A stretch of DNA of 64,000 nucleotides, from positions 157,672-221,671 of the forward strand of contig JAIOHM010000205.1 in assembly GCA_019912965.1 (NCBI GenBank), read 5' to 3'. The translations under genes were made by a program, and so were the position numbers. Under the pieces are notes generated by a model that was not told the DNA's origin, searched no databases, and saw only the letters and a list, made by a program, of their open reading frames with translations. Position 1 is the stretch's first letter. Every line of letters starts with the position of its first letter. Shown piece after piece: positions 52,578 through 61,500 of this stretch. Source of the DNA: Anaerolineae bacterium (GTDB taxonomy: Bacteria > Chloroflexota > Anaerolineae > Aggregatilineales > Phototrophicaceae).

Positions 52578-53834
52578 TCAGGGGGCGGGTGTCAGGAGGA
52601 CGATGCGGAAGCCAAAGTAGAGGCTCTTAAAGTCCGGGGCGGCGGTGTTGCGGTAGTCGCAGGTGGCGAAGCTGCTGAAATCGCTAAATGATCCGCCGCG
52701 CAAAACACGGCGTTCGGCGGTGGCGGGGTCGTTTGATCCGGCGTGGTCGGTGCGACACCATTCCCAGACGTTTCCGGACATATCCAACACTTCGTAAGGA
52801 CTCGCGCCGGAGGGGTAAGCATTGACGGGGGTTAAGCGGCCTAATCCGGTTTGGCGAACGTTGGCGCGGGATTTATCGAACTGGCTGCCCCATGGATAAG
52901 CGCGGCCGTCATCCCCTTGTGCGGCACGCTGCCACTGGGATTCGGTAGGGAGGGAAATCAGTGCCAGGTTATCCCCACCCCCCTGCTCCCTCCCCATTGC
53001 ATGGGGAGTCAAGCGGGCGGTGAGCCAGCGGGTAAAGGCGAAGGCATCGTACCATGCGACGTTGGTGCGGGGGCAGTCGTCACCACCGAGGGCGATGGAT
53101 TCGGGATGGGGGTGGGCGCTGCGCCAACGCATGGCATGGTCGGCATAGTCCCACCACAGGGGATTGCAGAAGCCATCGGGGGCGTCCAGAAATACCTGAT
53201 ATTGGGCGTTGGTGATGGGGTATTTGGCGATGCTGAAAGCGGGGACTTCGTGTTTTTGGCGACTGGATTTGCCGGACTGCATGGACACTTTGCCGGATGG
53301 AATGGGACACCAATCGAAGGGAGGGGGAAGAAGCGATGCAGCCCTCACCCCCTGCCCCTCTCCCAAGTGGAGAGGGGAGTCAAAATCCTGTTTAAGAGAT
53401 GGGCGGTATTGGGTGGCGAAGTCTACGCCGGGGGTGGATTTGCGGGGGACTCCGCGTTCCATCAGCCGGGTAAAAAAGGTGTCCGAGGGCAGATTACCAC
53501 CGCGAAAATCGGTGTACTGGGTGCTGATGAACAATGCCCACAGTTCGGAGGAATGCAGATCACCTTCGAGCAGGACGGGAAACATGGGTTTGGCGAGGTC
53601 TTCCGCCAGCATGACTTCGCGTTTGACCCACCGTGAACTGCCAGCATCGGGGGACATGACTACGAGAAAAGCTGAACATCCCCGAATGGCGCGGACAATC
53701 GCCGCCCACCAATCGTCACCCATGTCGATGTGATCGTCCATCCAGACGTCAAAGCCATTGGTGCGAAGATGATCGGCTAGTTTGCGGGCATGGGGTTGGT
53801 CTTTGCGGCCATAGCTGATGAAAATGTGGGTCAT
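52578..53834 (-). CDS. TIR domain plus formylglycine-enzyme-like fusion protein
   Basis: 418 aa from the ATG at 53834, which has GCAGG six bases upstream; the longer frame to 54038 is repeat-derived. TIR (1-~120): HIFISYGRKDQPHARKLADH, GFDVWMDDHIDMGDDWW, FLVVMSPDAGSSRWVKREV. FGE-like domain (~185-418): PYPITNAQ-type KYPITNAQYQVFLDAPDGFC, NVAWYDAFAFTRWL, LDMSGNVWEWCRTDHAGSND, VLRGGSFSDFSSFATCDYR. Two GC-rich palindromes lie inside, one in the linker between TIR and FGE. Third member of a tandem family. Confidence 0.85.
   Translation of the reverse strand: MTHIFISYGRKDQPHARKLADHLRTNGFDVWMDDHIDMGDDWWAAIVRAIRGCSAFLVVMSPDAGSSRWVKREVMLAEDLAKPMFPVLLEGDLHSSELWALFISTQYTDFRGGNLPSDTFFTRLMERGVPRKSTPGVDFATQYRPSLKQDFDSPLHLGEGQGVRAASLLPPPFDWCPIPSGKVSMQSGKSSRQKHEVPAFSIAKYPITNAQYQVFLDAPDGFCNPLWWDYADHAMRWRSAHPHPESIALGGDDCPRTNVAWYDAFAFTRWLTARLTPHAMGREQGGGDNLALISLPTESQWQRAAQGDDGRAYPWGSQFDKSRANVRQTGLGRLTPVNAYPSGASPYEVLDMSGNVWEWCRTDHAGSNDPATAERRVLRGGSFSDFSSFATCDYRNTAAPDFKSLYFGFRIVLLTPAP
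52988..53008. repeat. Palindromic insert inside the third FGE-like gene
   Basis: CTCCCCAT (52990-52997) with ATGGGGAG (53001-53008), loop TGC. Same loop of the fold as in the paralogues. Confidence 0.65.
53355..53377. repeat. Palindromic insert in the TIR-FGE linker of the third gene
   Basis: 9-bp perfect stem CCCCTCTCC / GGAGAGGGG with a 5-nt loop, preceded by CTCACCCCCTG. In frame between the TIR and FGE domains. Confidence 0.75.
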
Positions 53835-53906
53835 GAACATCCTGCGGTTGGTGGGTACACATTTCCATTGTAAGGGAAAAAGGGGGAAAGAAAAGAGAAG
53901 AGAAAT

Positions 53907-53942
53907 AACCGCAGAGACGCAAAGAACGCAGAGATTACGCAG
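53907..53942. repeat. CGCAGAGA-type short interspersed repeat
   Basis: ACCGCAGAGACGCAAAGAACGCAGAG followed by ATTACGCAGAG: four degenerate copies of CGCAGAG/CGCAAAG. Leader of the third TIR gene; it explains the odd upstream extension of that frame. Confidence 0.6.
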
Positions 53943-54002
53943 AGTGTTTATTTCAGAGCAGATCACGGAGGGAATGGAGAGAAATATTACCCCTATCCCC
54001 GG

Positions 54003-54028
54003 CCCTTCCCCCGTAAACGAGGGAAGGG
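54003..54028. repeat. GC-rich palindrome upstream of the third TIR gene
   Basis: 8-bp stem CCCTTCCC (54003-54010) with GGGAAGGG (54021-54028). Same family as the in-gene palindromes. Confidence 0.6.
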
Positions 54029-54111
54029 AGCAAAACAAAACACCAATACCTGCAAAACGATTTATGGACAGTGTGATAGTGTAGGGCGGATTTTCTCCGC
54101 CCCAATGGAGG

Positions 54112-54771
54112 TTAGCTTAGGGATTCGGCGGGGACGGGTACGCGGAGGGTAGAGGGCAACGGGATGGAAGCGGGCACGGGGAGTACATTGGCGCGGCCTA
54201 GTGTGCCATCAATGAGGCCGTATTCGACCGCTTGATTCGCGGTGAGGTAGATGTCGCGGTCGGTGTCGCGCTCGATGACGGTTTTGGGCTGCCCGGTGTG
54301 GTGGACGAAAATATCGTTGAGGTAGTCCTTCAGACGCAGGAATTCGTTGACCTGAATCATCATTTCGGTGACCTGCCCTTGTGCGCCACCGAGGGGTTGG
54401 TGCATGTGGATGGTGGCGCTGGGGAGTGCATAGCGTAATCCACGACGACCGGAAACCAGAATGACTGTGCCAAAGCTGGCGGCGCGGCCTACGGCGACGG
54501 TGCTGACCGGAGCGTTGATCTGCTGGATGGTGTCATAAATTGCCAAGCCTGCGTAAACTTCGCCACCGGGAGATTGGACGTAAATCTGCAACTGCTGATC
54601 GGGATTTTCGTGATCGAGATACAACAGTTGGGCGACGATGAGATTAGCAACGGGTTCGTTGATGGGCGAACCGAGCATGATGATGCGCTTTTTGAGCAGC
54701 AGGGAGTAAATATCGTAAGCGCGTTCGGCACGGTCGGATTGTTCGATAACCATTGGGACAAGGGTAGACAT
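54112..54771 (-). CDS. clpP: ATP-dependent Clp protease proteolytic subunit
   Basis: 219 aa. LLKKRIIMLGSPINEPVANL, IYVQSPGGEVYAGLAIYDTI, the Ser motif VGRAASFGTVILVSGRRG, the His motif HMHQPLGGAQGQV and DRDIYLTANQAVEYGLID with the catalytic Asp region all fit ClpP. AASFG replaces the usual AASM(G), a mild change. The C-terminal ~20 residues (PASIPLPSTLRVPVPAESLS) extend beyond the normal end. AAGG lies eight bases before the ATG. It works with ClpX or ClpA-type unfoldases, not seen here. Confidence 0.95.
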   Translation of the reverse strand: MSTLVPMVIEQSDRAERAYDIYSLLLKKRIIMLGSPINEPVANLIVAQLLYLDHENPDQQLQIYVQSPGGEVYAGLAIYDTIQQINAPVSTVAVGRAASFGTVILVSGRRGLRYALPSATIHMHQPLGGAQGQVTEMMIQVNEFLRLKDYLNDIFVHHTGQPKTVIERDTDRDIYLTANQAVEYGLIDGTLGRANVLPVPASIPLPSTLRVPVPAESLS

Positions 54772-54778
54772 AAGAGAG

Positions 54779-54806
54779 CCTTCAGCTTTCAGCAGTCAGC
54801 CATCAG
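54779..54806. repeat. Heptamer array upstream of clpP
   Basis: CCTTCAG, CTTTCAG, CAGTCAG, CCATCAG: four units sharing the last four bases TCAG. Confidence 0.6.
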
Positions 54807-54837
54807 CTTATAAGCATAGATAGCGACAAGGACGATA

Positions 54838-55488
54838 TCAGGCGGCGAGTGTGACGGCGGATGTTGAGTCGGTTAAGGCTTGATGGATGCGCTGGAGGAG
54901 TTGGAGGGATTCATCCCCCTGCCCCACTGATGGGCGAAGCTCAAGCCAAGTTTCCAGAAGCGCCAATACAAAGGGCTGCACCGTTCCTCCGAGGGAAGCC
55001 TGTGGCAGTTTGGCAGACGGCGACTCCAAGCGGATGATTTTGGTGCTGATGGCGGAAACTGCGGCTTGTGGATTATTGCGTCGGGATTTGTAGCGGTCGA
55101 TCAGATCGTGCAACTGATCCTGCATGTCCGCCAAGTGGCTGGGGTGCATTTCGGTCAAACCGAGATGATTTAAAGCCGATTGAATATCACGCAGGGTCAG
55201 ACCGCGCTGATAGGCATCCTGGACGAAGGCAATGAGCGCGGGTTCGGCATGGCGCAGCGATTCGAGAAACGCCGGATAGTAGGCACCTTTCCGCAGTTTG
55301 GGGATATGCAACATAATTTCGCCCAAGCTGGTTTGCCAGACGCGCTGACGGTAGCCGTTGCGCTGGGTACGGCGATCTGCGTTCCGTTCGTAGTGGCTGG
55401 CAGCTATGGCGGCACTGACTTCCCATTCGATGATGGTTTGTGCGACAAGGCGCAGACTTTCGCGCAGATAATCGTTGATGAGCGACAT
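54838..55488 (-). CDS. Transposase-derived protein: N-terminal part of a Mutator/IS256-type transposase
   Basis: 216 aa. Residues 1-~125 follow the N-terminus of Mutator-family (IS256) transposases: TQRNGYRQRVWQTSLGEIML, IPKLRKGAYYPAFLESLRHA, FVQDAYQRGLTLRDIQSALN. The DDE catalytic domain is absent. Instead a new ~90-residue C-terminus (RNNPQAAVSAIST ... TSAVTLAA) follows without a frame break. Either a truncated transposase or a gene that has been taken over as a DNA-binding protein. The intact reading frame and a plausible start support a real gene. Confidence 0.65.
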   Translation of the reverse strand: MSLINDYLRESLRLVAQTIIEWEVSAAIAASHYERNADRRTQRNGYRQRVWQTSLGEIMLHIPKLRKGAYYPAFLESLRHAEPALIAFVQDAYQRGLTLRDIQSALNHLGLTEMHPSHLADMQDQLHDLIDRYKSRRNNPQAAVSAISTKIIRLESPSAKLPQASLGGTVQPFVLALLETWLELRPSVGQGDESLQLLQRIHQALTDSTSAVTLAA

Positions 55489-55613
55489 CGATCACATCCC
55501 TTTCTTCTCGCCTGCCCTCTATGAAAGCGGAAAAGTGGCGATTTGGCTACAAATTACACCACTTTTGCAAGAATGGGGTAAACATTTGAACCATATAGGG
55601 ACACAGAGGGGTT

Positions 55614-55639
55614 AAAAAGGGAGAATTTGAAATCCTCCC
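55614..55639 (-). terminator. Terminator of the LysM/repeat protein gene
   Basis: On the minus strand GGGAG and CTCCC pair around an A/T-rich loop and are followed by five T, 18 bases after the stop. Confidence 0.65.
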
Positions 55640-55656
55640 TCACGAGACAAAATTGT

Positions 55657-57183
55657 TTAGCAGTTCTCGACGTAGAGCCATGTCCACGAGCGTTCAATGA
55701 CGATGGGGAATTTGATAAGGCGGCCATCGGGCAAGTTAAAGCAGGTGGTTTGGAGACCGTTTTCATCCCGGCTGCGGAAGGTGGCTTGATAGCCAGACTC
55801 CGTGCCTAATCCCCAACCGAGCGCATTACGCACATCGGGAAAATTGCCCCACACCCGTCCAAAACCGCTGACCGGTTTGAACCGTCCAATTGGGGGTGTA
55901 TCGGTAACAGGGTTATCGGGCAGGTTCGCATACTGATCCTGATTGAAACCACTGACATAAGTTGTTGTGAAGAGATCAATGCGTCCGGTATCGCTGCGCC
56001 AGATCAGGAAGCCGTTTTCAAAAAGTTGGTAAGCTGTGTTGACGGTTACACTGGTCTGCTGTATGGGTGTTGCGGTTGGTGGAACGGGCGTAGTTGGATT
56101 CGGCACAGGATTTGGCAGCGTCCCTGACAGCGACCAAGTACGATTGTTGATGTTGGTTACGATGCTGCCATTGGTCAGGTTAAAGGTGTAACCGTTGGGC
56201 GTAAGGGTGTAGGTGATGACGTAATTCACCTCGCGGCCAGTCGCCCAGCCAAGCTGATTTCGTACTGATTCGTAGTTGCCCCACACACGACCGATACCCC
56301 AAATGGGACGCACGCGACCGGACGGCGGAAAAACCAAGGGGTTATCCGGCAAGTTGGCATAGGATGCAGATGAGTACACTGCAACTCCGCCACCATTCAG
56401 ACCAAAGTAGACGACGATTTCGTTAGTATCCGAACGCCATGTCATGAAACCGCCTTCAAAAGGTTGGTAAACTCCTGAAGGGTAAGCATTTGTGGGCGGT
56501 GTGACTGGCAGCGGAGTCGGCGGGATTGGCGTTGGAATATTGCCGCTGAAAATGCTCCACGTTCCGGCACTGTTGATAAGGTTACGACCATCCGGCAGGG
56601 ATAGATAAATCTGACCGCCTGCTGATGTGTAGCGCATGGTGTAGCTACTTTCGGAAGTAGTTGCCCAACCCAGCGCAGTACGCACGGGGATGAAGTTGCC
56701 CCAAACACGACCAAAACCCATAATGGGACGGACAAGTCCAGCGGGGGTTGGTTCAGACACCGCGTTTTCTGGCAGGCGACCGTAGGACTGCGAGGCATAA
56801 CGCGATGAAGTACCGCTGGATGTGCCTGTGAACATTAGCACATCGCCAGTATCACCACGCCAGATCATGAAACCGCGTTCGTACTGCTGAAATGTCGAGG
56901 GTACATCAACTGTACCACCAGGTATCCCTGCCCCAGATGGTACGCGCAACTGCTGTCCGGTAAAAATACGGCTGACATTGGTTAAACAGTTGGCATTCGC
57001 CAGCACTGCCACAGTGGTGTTATAGCGGCGGGCGATGCGGTAGAGATTATCACCACGCACGACTGTGTAAATCGACCAATCGGTACGCACCGTGCAATTT
57101 TGGGCAGCAACAGCGTTTAAAGTCAATAACGGAACGAGGATTAGAGTCAGGAGCAGACCAATGGTTAAATATTTGATCTTCAT
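55657..57183 (-). CDS. Secreted LysM protein with three ~105-residue repeats
   Basis: 508 aa from the ATG at 57183, with AGGGTG six bases upstream (an in-frame GTG at 57192 is unlikely). Signal peptide (1-~28), then a LysM (IYTVVRGDNLYRIARRYNTT ... IFTGQQLRVP, ~38-85). Three repeats follow (about 105-220, 240-360, 385-500). Each has an MxWRxDTG segment, a YANLPDNPV-type segment and the motif GFGRVWGN (F/Y) xxVRxxLGWA. I do not recognise a named family; the fold is probably beta-rich and surface-exposed. Confidence 0.75.
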   Translation of the reverse strand: MKIKYLTIGLLLTLILVPLLTLNAVAAQNCTVRTDWSIYTVVRGDNLYRIARRYNTTVAVLANANCLTNVSRIFTGQQLRVPSGAGIPGGTVDVPSTFQQYERGFMIWRGDTGDVLMFTGTSSGTSSRYASQSYGRLPENAVSEPTPAGLVRPIMGFGRVWGNFIPVRTALGWATTSESSYTMRYTSAGGQIYLSLPDGRNLINSAGTWSIFSGNIPTPIPPTPLPVTPPTNAYPSGVYQPFEGGFMTWRSDTNEIVVYFGLNGGGVAVYSSASYANLPDNPLVFPPSGRVRPIWGIGRVWGNYESVRNQLGWATGREVNYVITYTLTPNGYTFNLTNGSIVTNINNRTWSLSGTLPNPVPNPTTPVPPTATPIQQTSVTVNTAYQLFENGFLIWRSDTGRIDLFTTTYVSGFNQDQYANLPDNPVTDTPPIGRFKPVSGFGRVWGNFPDVRNALGWGLGTESGYQATFRSRDENGLQTTCFNLPDGRLIKFPIVIERSWTWLYVENC

Positions 57184-57362
57184 GATATTCACCCTGCAAA
57201 AGACTTACAATCTGTATTTCTATATCCATCATAAGCCCGATTTTGGGGCGCTACCTGTCGTGTAATCTACGGATTCAATACGTCAAAGCGATTAGCGGAA
57301 GATTTGGGTTTGAAAAAGGTTAAAGGATGGGAAGAGGCGGTTCGCAAAGCAGTAAAGGCAAA

Positions 57363-57388
57363 AACAAGGGGTTAAGAAACCCCCTGTT
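57363..57388 (-). terminator. Terminator of folD
   Basis: Stem AACAAGGGGTT / AACCCCCTGTT (10 of 11 pairs) with a 4-nt loop and a T-run on the minus strand, 22 bases after the folD stop. Confidence 0.75.
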
Positions 57389-57409
57389 CACAAACAACAC
57401 AAGTAGAAC

Positions 57410-58297
57410 TTATTTGGGGACAGCAGCGAGGCGGCGAGCAGCTTTGAGGGTGTTGTGCAGAAGCATGGTGATGGTCATTGGGCCAACACCGCCGGGAACT
57501 TTGGTGATCGCCCCGGCAACCTCAAGGGCTTTGTCGAACTCGACATCACCAACGAATTTATAGCCCTTCTCGGTCGTGGGGTCATCCACACGATTTGTAC
57601 CCACATCAATGACAACCGCACCGGGTTTGAGCCAATCGGATTTCACAAATTCCGGGCGACCAATACCGGCGATGACAATATCGGCCTGACGGACAACATC
57701 GGGCAAATTTTTGGTTCGGCTGTGGCAGACAGTCACAGTGGCATTGGCTTTCATCAGCATCAAGGCGACAGGCAATCCAACAATATTGCTGCGCCCGATA
57801 ACAACCGCATTCGCGCCTTCGATCTGCGCGCCAACTTCTTTCAGAATAACCATACATCCGGTTGGTGTAGCAGGTGTAAAACGCGGTTCGCGGCCTTTCA
57901 TGCCCAACATACCAATGTTGACCGGGTGAAAACCATCGACATCTTTATCCAAACTGACGAGGCCTAAAATGCGTTCTTCGTTAATTTGCGGCGGAAGAGG
58001 CAACTGTACAAGAATGCCATGAATGTGCGGGTCGGCATTCATTTCAGCGACAGCGGCTTCGACTTCAGCCTGTGTACTGGAAGCGGTCATGATATGCGCA
58101 ACAGAATGAAAACCAACGGCTTCGCAGGCACGGCGCTTCATACGGACATATTGGGCAGAAGCAGGGTTATCGCCCGCCAAGATTGCGCCCAATCCGGGTG
58201 GAAAACCAAATTCGGCCTGAAAGCGGACAACATCCGCAGCGATTTCTGCCTGCATTCGATCTGCAATCTGTTTGCCATCAATAATCGTTGCGGTCAT
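57410..58297 (-). CDS. folD: Methylenetetrahydrofolate dehydrogenase / methenyl-THF cyclohydrolase
   Basis: 295 aa from the ATG at 58297 (AGGA ten bases upstream). Substrate site YVRMKRRACEAVGF with the catalytic Lys, GILVQLPLPPQINEERIL, FHPVNIGMLGM, and the NADP fold VVIGRSNIVGLPVALMLM, VTVCHSRTKNL. The end reads PGGVGPMTITMLLHNTLKA. It makes and interconverts one-carbon folates. Single-gene unit between two terminator-like regions. Confidence 0.97.
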   Translation of the reverse strand: MTATIIDGKQIADRMQAEIAADVVRFQAEFGFPPGLGAILAGDNPASAQYVRMKRRACEAVGFHSVAHIMTASSTQAEVEAAVAEMNADPHIHGILVQLPLPPQINEERILGLVSLDKDVDGFHPVNIGMLGMKGREPRFTPATPTGCMVILKEVGAQIEGANAVVIGRSNIVGLPVALMLMKANATVTVCHSRTKNLPDVVRQADIVIAGIGRPEFVKSDWLKPGAVVIDVGTNRVDDPTTEKGYKFVGDVEFDKALEVAGAITKVPGGVGPMTITMLLHNTLKAARRLAAVPK

Positions 58298-58411
58298 GGG
58301 CAATCAGTCCTAAGTGCTATTGATGAGATTATGACCCAGAGCATACCATAGGTGGATAGCATGAACGAGTGACAAACTACACAAGACTTCATTGAGGAAT
58401 TGTCAACGCAT

Positions 58412-58440
58412 TTGAACAAGTTACCGACAAAAATTAAATT
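58412..58440 (+). promoter_or_regulatory. Candidate sigma-70 promoter of the pilin-adhesin gene
   Basis: TTGAAC at 58412-58417, exactly 17 bases, then TAAATT at 58435-58440. This is about 100 bases before the ATG, leaving a leader of around 95 bases. Confidence 0.5.
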
Positions 58441-58542
58441 GAGAAGCAGCAATCATCGAGTACCATAGAAACAGGGATCGTGCAACGACTCGGATAGGAT
58501 TCACAGATTAAAGCAATCTGTTTGGATGAGGGGTCAACACCT

Positions 58543-61500
58543 ATGAAACGACACATTAACAGCCCGCCTTTAGGACGAGCAACCAGCGGTCAGGCGCTAC
58601 TTGAGTATGCGCTGATATTGATTCTGGTTGTTATCGCGCTGGCAGCGGCACTCATTGCCACAGGGCCAGCGCTAGGCAACGTGTTTAGCAACACGGTGTA
58701 CAACCTAATTGGCATCACAGGCGAACCGCAAGACCTTTCGGTTGCAGGCGGTGCGACAGCTTTCTGGCAGACCGTAACTGCCGTCGCGCTGAACCCGCCG
58801 GAAGATCGCGGCTTCCCGCCGAACCCACCGCCGCTGCCGACGAATTCGCCCACACCGGGGCCTTCGCCGACACCGACACCGATTACACCCAGCCCAACCC
58901 CATCCAAAACGCCAACGAAACCGCCGACGCCAACGCCGACGGATCATTCGTTTGTGGCACCATTCATTGATCCTATTGACGCCCCACCCTGGTGGCGCGT
59001 GGACAGCAGTGTGTATCTGGGTGGCGACGACTGGCGTGGTGAATACTATGCCAACACTACATTGAGTGGTGACCCGATTATCCGATACAACGCCGAGTTG
59101 GGCGAAGCCTATCGATACAACATCAATTTTGACTGGGGCAACAACCCACCCCTACCGGGTTTTGTATCCGACAATTTTTCAGTGCGATGGACACGCCCGA
59201 TTTATGTATTCGGGACTGTGCCGATCAGCGTGATTTTCACCGCGAAATCAGATGATGGCATGCGGGTTTTTGTTGACAAAGACACCAATCCGACACCGAT
59301 CATTAACTCCTGGTATGATCATGGCATTGACGAACCCATTCCCCAAGTAACCCAGAGTCTATCGCCAGGGCCACATGTCCTCACCGTTGAGTACTACGAA
59401 CGCGGTGGCGGCGCGGGCATTCAGCTCAATATGTCCCAATTCAAGGCCAATACCCCAGACGACACTGGCGTTCCCGGCCCGGCAAACTGTCAATGGGCAC
59501 GCGTGACCGGCAGCCAGCCCAATACGCAGTCGTGGGCATGGGAAGAAAGCCCGCTACCGGGTAACGGTTTCCCTCCCAACATGCGCTGCCATCTGGAACT
59601 GCGCGGCTCGGTAGACATCACCGCACTTTCTAATCCAACGATGGAATTCTGGGATGTTTGGGACTTCGCGGCAGCAGCCAGCGTAACCCTGCAAGTGGCC
59701 GAGTACCAACCATATGTGTGGCTGGATAATGGCACACCAACTGACCCCAGTGACGACACTGTACAGCCGGGGAGTGGGCCAAACTGGGCAGGCGGGCAAA
59801 GCTATGTGTTACACAACGGTGGCAAAAACTACGCCTGGATGCGCAACCGTATTACTCTGCCAACAGTCCCCAGCGGCAAGATCACTTACCGTTTTGTGCT
59901 GGAAAGCGGCGGCGGGACGGGTGTGCGGCGGTATTACGTCGATGACATCAAGATCGACAATGCCAGCGGGCGGACAATAACCGTTTGTTCGTCGCCCAAC
60001 ACCAAAGAAACCTGCGGCAGTTATTGGAACATGGATGATCCCGGTCAGAAGAACGATTTCGTTACTTCGGGACGATGGGATTTGTCCTCGACCAATGTTG
60101 TGTTTAACGATGATGGTTCGCCAAGCATGTCGTGGGACATCAGCAAAGGCACCAACCCCGTGCGATACGCGCGGTTTGGGCCAGAACAACCGAATGCAAG
60201 CCCAGTGGATGCAAACGGGTACCGCGTTCATTCGATTGAGTTCAATGGTCAAATCAGCCTACCCTACAATGCTGACGGCAGCGGCGGGCAACCAGACTTT
60301 GAAGGCGATGACGGCTATCCAATGCTGACATTCTCGATGGCCTATGCGCTGGAGAAGGGTGACTCGATTGAAATTCAATGGACACGGGATGCCCTAGACG
60401 CAACTCCAGATACCTGGCAGGCTGTGCAAGTGATGGCACAGGTGGCCTATAACGGGTCAGCCATCGGCGCGACCATGGATAAATACGAAGTCGAACTGCG
60501 GAATATCTCGAATTGGAATACTGAGCCGTTCCGTTTGCGGTTCGCCCTGAAGGTGGACAAGGATTACGAAACTACCGGCCTTTACATCGATAATATCGTG
60601 CTGGAACGCAAGGGTGTGCCGCGTTACAGTCAGTACCCATTCTGCGACACGTCAGAAGAAGGTATGGTGAAGTGGCAGCCAACGGGTCAATGGGCAATCA
60701 CCAACGCCAGCGGCGCATTTGGCAGCCCGACTTCGTTCACGGACAGCCCCGGTGGCAACTACCTGCATGGGCAGCAGACTTCACTGGAATTGAAGTACCC
60801 GATTGACTTCAATAACGACACACCAGAGAACCTGACTACATGGGGTGGCAATAAAGACTGTGCAAATAATCCCAGCGGCCCAGCCACACGCGCAATCATG
60901 AGCTTCTGGCACTGGCGCCGAGTGACAGCGAACGACAACATCCATGTTGATCTGTTCCGCATGGCAAATTCACAGTCCGGCACCGCCGCGATTGCGCCAA
61001 CTTCGATCTGGAGCTACACCTACAATTCCCGCACCCGCGACCAAGTTGCATGGGAACGCGTGGAAATCGATCTTAATGAGGCTATCCGCGTGGTAACAGG
61101 CCAAACGCTGGCGCAACTGGCTGCCAACGGCGACCCGCGCGATGATGATTTCTTCGTGGCTATCCGGCTGGATGCGCGCTCGGACGGTTCGGTTTCAGAC
61201 GGTGTGTATGTGGACTTCTTTGACATCAAGGAATATGCCGAAACCACCCATAAACTGTGGAATACTGGTGCCAGCGTCACTCCAGTTACAGGGGCACCCC
61301 CCGCCGGGGCGGGCAACGGGCCACGTTATGTGGATGACATCGATCAGCCTGCCGAATGGTGGCTGCGGTGGCGGACAGGCGGCACATGGTCAGGGATTGA
61401 CTGGGAAGCACACAGCGGTGTTCGCTCCTTCCATGACAGCCCGGAACAGGGTGTCAACTACCGAGACAATACTTACTCGGTACTGGAAATGAACCGCATC

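Noticed and set aside
50165..52720. Diversity-generating retroelement targeting the RGGS...GFR segments
   Set aside because: The segments align at equal length, but the paralogues differ at third positions and at all bases, not only at adenines, and there is no reverse transcriptase or template repeat in the window.
53841..54038. N-terminal extension of the third TIR-FGE protein
   Set aside because: The extra ~68 residues come from CGCAGAG repeats and a palindrome; the ATG at 53834 has a proper ribosome site and starts at the TIR fold as in the paralogue.
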